Part shown: one piece after another, positions 21,321 to 24,698 of the stretch | Layout: the number at the start of each line of letters is the position of its first letter | Numbering within the stretch: the first letter of the stretch is position 1 | Source of the DNA: Candidatus Fermentithermobacillaceae bacterium UBA3951 | Lineage (GTDB): Bacteria; Bacillota; Sulfobacillia; Fermentithermobacillales; Fermentithermobacillaceae | Assembly (NCBI GenBank): GCA_002385465.1 | Contig: DGDN01000029.1 | Coordinates: 44,239 to 68,936, forward strand | DNA: 24,698 nt | Reading direction: 5' to 3' | The notes under the pieces: generated by a model | Seen by the model: only the letters and a program-made list of their open reading frames with translations | Database searches by the model: none | Told to the model about the DNA's origin: nothing | Translations under genes and position numbers: made by a program

Positions 21321-22769
21321 CTATCTTGTCCGCCTGCGGAGGCTCAAACCCAACGCCGCTATAGAGACAATGCCCAAGATCCACTCGAGATATCTGCCGA
21401 ACGATAAGTAGTAACTCAGTGTGTTCTTTATCTCGATGTTCTTGGTTATGCTGCCCTTCTCGCCGTATCCAAGTTCTGCGATAATCCGGCCGTTGTGATC
21501 AACAATCTGAGATATTCCGTCCTCGTTTGCGACAACAATCGGAACCGCGCACTCCGCAGCCTTGATTACAGGAAAATAGCGATGAATATTGTGATAGACA
21601 AAGTCAAAGCCGCTGTCGTTGAAAGGCGCTAGAATTATCTGGGCCCCGTTCTGCTTGAGTCGCTCCACTGTGTTGGCGTTTATGTCGTAGCAGATCGATA
21701 CCCCTATTTTCCCAAACCGGGTTTCATAAACATCGTAGTCTTTTCCCCTTGAGTAGTTCTTAGCCTCACCGAAAGGAACCAGGTTTCTCTTCCGGCTTAT
21801 TCCTTCAATTTCCCCATCATTAAGGAGCAGGGCAGAGATAAACCTTTCATCCTTGCTTCTTGTAACACTGTTTCCTTCAGTGACAATGAACAGGGTGAGA
21901 CCACCCAATTGTCTGGAAGCACCAACGATGTTCTGCCGGTATGCGTGATCGGCTTTGTTCTCGGTATCATAGATCCCCAGTTCGGTCTCAGGAAACACAA
22001 TGATGTCCGCGTCTACGGATTCGGCGAGACCCATGTAGTGTTGAAACTTCTGGTTAACATAGTCTTCGTAATCGGCAGTTCCCGGCGGCGACTTATAGCT
22101 TCCCTGGATGCTTGCGACCGCCACTTCCTTCGATACCTCGGTGTCGGCCGATAAATCCATAGTGTTCGGCACCAAGATCAGTAGGGCGCACGCTGTAATG
22201 ACGATGCCGCCCACTATGATGTTCTTAGAATCGGACACTACCCTTGCTGCCGCTGACAATAGCAGTGCAACAAGCAGCAAGACCACGCGGCCCCCAAAAA
22301 CGGTAGCCGCTTTGATTACAAAACCATGGGTTGATAAGGGTGACAAGACAGGTATCATGTGGATGAAACTGATCGCCGGTATATTGTGGAATATGAAGTC
22401 AAATACAAAGAGGAACGCTGGTATTACAAGAAACGCATAGTCTTTTCCACTACAATGAACTAAGATTCGATACAAAATCCTTGCGAACAAGTCCCCTAGA
22501 AGAACAGCCAGTATGATCCCGAGATAATACGGAAATACAGTATTCCATATACTGATGGCGAGCGTAAGGAAGTACGGCGCCAAGAAACAGTAGATATTTG
22601 TCCTAGTGATATGCCCTCGCAAGACGAGTAGAGAAGCCGATATGAGCCCTATATAGAACAAGAACGCCGCCGAAGGCAGGATGTTTCCGGCTACGAGCAT
22701 AACTCCCGAAATCAGATACAGGACAGGAACAAGTCTGCCATTCTTTTCGACATGCTGCTCAACTGACAT
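21321..22769 (-). CDS. Apolipoprotein N-acyltransferase-like membrane protein
   Basis: The protein has about 482 residues from ATG 22769, chosen because GGAGGT lies six bases ahead; a frame 12 codons longer lacks a site. The first 205 residues contain about six to seven membrane segments. The rest is a carbon-nitrogen hydrolase domain with the Glu-Lys-Cys triad in VFPETELG (E261), KRNLVPFGE (K327) and VSICYDIN (C360), the same order as in Lnt (E267, K335, C387 in E. coli). Lnt adds a third acyl chain to lipoproteins. It fits the lipoproteins YerB and PotD in this window. Overall identity to classical Lnt looks low, so the precise acceptor is uncertain. Confidence 0.8.
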   Translation of the reverse strand: MSVEQHVEKNGRLVPVLYLISGVMLVAGNILPSAAFLFYIGLISASLLVLRGHITRTNIYCFLAPYFLTLAISIWNTVFPYYLGIILAVLLGDLFARILYRILVHCSGKDYAFLVIPAFLFVFDFIFHNIPAISFIHMIPVLSPLSTHGFVIKAATVFGGRVVLLLVALLLSAAARVVSDSKNIIVGGIVITACALLILVPNTMDLSADTEVSKEVAVASIQGSYKSPPGTADYEDYVNQKFQHYMGLAESVDADIIVFPETELGIYDTENKADHAYRQNIVGASRQLGGLTLFIVTEGNSVTRSKDERFISALLLNDGEIEGISRKRNLVPFGEAKNYSRGKDYDVYETRFGKIGVSICYDINANTVERLKQNGAQIILAPFNDSGFDFVYHNIHRYFPVIKAAECAVPIVVANEDGISQIVDHNGRIIAELGYGEKGSITKNIEIKNTLSYYLSFGRYLEWILGIVSIAALGLSLRRRTR

Positions 22770-22861
22770 ATTCGTACCTCCGCCTTCCAATGGCTCTAGG
22801 CACACGGCGCGGGCTGTCTTGAAAACGACACAACTATTCTACTGACACCAATCGATGCGCG

Positions 22862-23356
22862 TTAGTACTTGATAAACCTATCCCCTGGCACACCGCAGAT
22901 GGGGCATCTCTCGGGAACGGATTTCTCAATGTTCCCGCACACCGGGCACAGGTAGTAGAACACTTCTTCCGTCTGGTCGAGGTTCTCCAGCGCTTCCTTA
23001 TAGAGCCTGGCATGGACCTCTTCCGCCTTCATTGCATGAGTGAAGGCGGTAAGAGCGGCTCTGTGTCCCTCGGCTTCGGCTGCCTTCACAAACTCGGGGT
23101 ACATATCCTTGTACTCATAGGTCTCGCCTTCAATGCCATCTTTCAGGTTATCAGCGGTTGAGCCGATTTTCCCCGCGATCTCCAGCTGCCTCGAAGCATG
23201 TATCGCTTCAGCATCGGCTGCTACCCTGAACAACTTGGCGGCATTGAGCTTTCCTTCTTTTTCAGCCTTCTTAGCGTAAGCCACGTACTTTCTGTTGGCC
23301 TGAGATTCTCCTGCAAATGCCTTCATCAGATTGTCAAGGGTCTTGCTTTCGGCCAT
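22862..23356 (-). CDS. rbr: Rubrerythrin
   Basis: This 164-residue protein has an N-terminal ferritin-like di-iron domain with E17, E50 and H53 (AEAIH), a Glu-rich EFVKAAEAEGH stretch and EEVH (E112, H115). A C-terminal rubredoxin-like domain carries CPVCG (C137, C140) and CPICG (C151, C154). Rubrerythrins reduce hydrogen peroxide in the cytoplasm of anaerobes, taking electrons from rubredoxin or NADH-linked carriers. ATG 23356 is preceded by GAGGAGGAAAG. The short inverted repeat AGACT/AGTCT (23382-23397) just upstream could be an operator. The gene lies 132 bases after the stop of the next gene upstream. Confidence 0.95.
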   Translation of the reverse strand: MAESKTLDNLMKAFAGESQANRKYVAYAKKAEKEGKLNAAKLFRVAADAEAIHASRQLEIAGKIGSTADNLKDGIEGETYEYKDMYPEFVKAAEAEGHRAALTAFTHAMKAEEVHARLYKEALENLDQTEEVFYYLCPVCGNIEKSVPERCPICGVPGDRFIKY

Positions 23357-23488
23357 TGGCTTTCCTCCTCGTTCATATTGGAGACTCTCAATAGTCTTTC
23401 CACTGGTTCCCGGAGGAAACCTTTCGTCTTCGGTGCGCCGGCAATCCCGCTTGGGTGTCCGCTCGAGACAGCCGGTCCTCCTCGTGTC

Positions 23489-24698
23489 CTAGTACATGGA
23501 GCCGAAAATCCCGTCCACGAGCCCGATTCCGGCAACCCGGCCGTCTTTGACAAGATACACAACGCTCCTCGTGCTTTCCTCAGGGGCATAAACGTATCCA
23601 TGGTCGTAATTCTCTCCGAACCAGTCCTCATCCTCGTGGCTGAGCCTATCCATCTTCCTTAGCTGCTCCGGCTGCCAGTGGTCCCAGAGCTTCTCCTCTG
23701 GATCTCCGACGGAGATACCCTTGTTGAAGTGGCCTTCCCTTGTGGTGCGGATGCAGTAGACGACATATACCCCTCTAAAATCATGGAGATATTTCAGCTG
23801 GAACCCGTCACTCTCAACTATGGTGACCTGGCCGAGGTCTTCGGCCTCGAAACTCTCGCGGCTCGTTCCGGTTAGGTCAACTCCAAACGGGAAATCAACC
23901 GGGTAGGCGCTCAGCGACAAGACGTCCCATGACCGAGGTCCGGGAATGCCGAGAGAAAAAGTGCTCCACCCAATTGGCCGGCTGAACAGTTCCTCAGCGA
24001 AGAGCGAGCCTTCGATGCGTTCGAGACTGCCGGCGCTCGGGGTAGGCCCAAAGACCTCCTTGATGAATTGAAGTGCCGCGTACTCGGGATCGAACCAAGA
24101 CGTCTTGAGGTCAAATTGAGGGTCCTGACGCCGCGCGTCTTCTCCCGCTTGCAGGGCGGCGTAATACTCGCCGGAGGGCACTCCGTCAGCGTCGGGGAAG
24201 TACGGGTAGATGTTGCCGTACTGGTCGCGCCAGCGCTCCACGCACCAGATACCGCCTTCTCCCTGCTTCACGGGCTGGGAAAGGCAGAGCGTCCATACCT
24301 CATCTTTCTTCCCATTCACGACGTAGTACGGGTAGTACTTCATGAAGACATGTTCTCCGTCGTAGGTGTAGGTTCTGCCGAAGAACTCACTGTCGTCATA
24401 GGGAGTCAGACGATTGCGCTTTAGGAAGTCGCTCTCTATGAAATCCCTGAGAGACTCAAGTAGCTGCGCATATAACTCATAGTCATAGGCCTGCATGTCC
24501 GTGGGGAACATGAAACCGTAGTAATACCTATCATCCTTCGCGAAGAACCTAAGTCCGCTGCCGTCAGACGCCAGAAACTGCTCATATTGGGCTTCGGTAT
24601 AGCGGACGATGCTGAAAAGAAGACCCATTCCCGGGTACTTCTCGTGAGTGGACTTCTCCTTGAGGGTTATGAGGATGCGCTCGTCATCGGCCTGAGCC
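23489..24698 (-). CDS. Unrecognised protein, N-terminus beyond the right edge (partial)
   Basis: The open frame continues through the window end: 23 further codons (AQADDERILITLKEKSTHEK then YPG) precede the internal ATG at 24628, so the true start lies outside and 402 residues are visible. The protein is rich in Tyr, Asp and Phe, with the notable stretches GMGLLFSIVRYTEAQYEQFL, RYYYGFMFPTDMQAYDYE and IWCVERWRDQYGNIYPYFP. A C-terminal half ends in SVVYLVKDGRVAGIG. It has no membrane segment in the visible part. The composition is reminiscent of secreted hypothetical proteins of Clostridia, and a signal peptide may lie beyond the edge. I do not recognise a family or catalytic site. Confidence 0.75.
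   Translation of the reverse strand, partial: AQADDERILITLKEKSTHEKYPGMGLLFSIVRYTEAQYEQFLASDGSGLRFFAKDDRYYYGFMFPTDMQAYDYELYAQLLESLRDFIESDFLKRNRLTPYDDSEFFGRTYTYDGEHVFMKYYPYYVVNGKKDEVWTLCLSQPVKQGEGGIWCVERWRDQYGNIYPYFPDADGVPSGEYYAALQAGEDARRQDPQFDLKTSWFDPEYAALQFIKEVFGPTPSAGSLERIEGSLFAEELFSRPIGWSTFSLGIPGPRSWDVLSLSAYPVDFPFGVDLTGTSRESFEAEDLGQVTIVESDGFQLKYLHDFRGVYVVYCIRTTREGHFNKGISVGDPEEKLWDHWQPEQLRKMDRLSHEDEDWFGENYDHGYVYAPEESTRSVVYLVKDGRVAGIGLVDGIFGSMY

Noticed and set aside
23489..24628. Taking ATG 24628 as the start of the right-edge gene
   Set aside because: The frame stays open through the window end, no ribosome binding site precedes this ATG, and the upstream codons read as plausible protein.

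Overview
The window looks like a chromosomal segment of a strictly anaerobic, H2-metabolising Firmicute of the Clostridia type. The grounds are strong AGGAGG ribosome binding sites, frequent GTG and TTG starts, a multi-subunit Hnd-type [FeFe] hydrogenase, a rubrerythrin, a YerB-type DUF3048 lipoprotein, an FmdB zinc ribbon protein and two ECF-type S components. There is no rRNA or tRNA to place it more finely, and I see no insertion sequence, phage gene or CRISPR array.

Layout. Positions 1-363 carry no convincing gene but hold two mutually exclusive hairpins and a degenerate 14-bp tandem repeat. They precede a NiaX-like ECF S component (364-870, +). After a hairpin terminator comes a tight four-gene + strand operon (1044-4010) of uncharacterised membrane proteins: a DUF6754 protein, a polytopic protein, a bitopic alpha/beta-domain protein and a second polytopic protein. 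A shared hairpin separates it from a convergent FmdB-type gene (4122-4337, -). Next are a YerB/DUF3048 lipoprotein (4470-5561, +) and an internally duplicated membrane protein (5626-6576, -).

The centre (6721-15889, -) is one long hydrogenase operon. In transcription order it encodes an ECF-like S component, a fusion of GHKL ATPase, 2[4Fe-4S] and sensory H-cluster domains, a DRTGG-like protein, an HndA/NuoE-like subunit, a second small GHKL ATPase, an HndB-like [2Fe-2S] protein, an HndC/NuoF subunit fused to a GltD/NfnB-like flavoprotein, and the catalytic HndD-type hydrogenase. It ends at a textbook terminator. The genes overlap or are spaced by at most about 100 bases. I infer an NADH/ferredoxin hydrogenase, possibly also touching NADP(H), co-expressed with an H2- or redox-sensing module that may signal through GHKL ATPases.

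A 318-bp divergent intergenic region with repeated TTTGGA half-sites leads to a complete spermidine/putrescine-type ABC transporter operon potABCD (16208-20091, +), ended by a hairpin. The right part holds a CPBP-family intramembrane protease (20366-21265, +), an apolipoprotein N-acyltransferase-like membrane protein (21321-22769, -), a rubrerythrin (22862-23356, -) and an unrecognised protein that runs off the right edge (23489-24698, -).

The two most promising under-described systems are the DUF6754 four-gene membrane operon and the hydrogenase operon's sensory fusion with its accessory ATPases. All calls rest on reading motifs by eye; no database search was possible.
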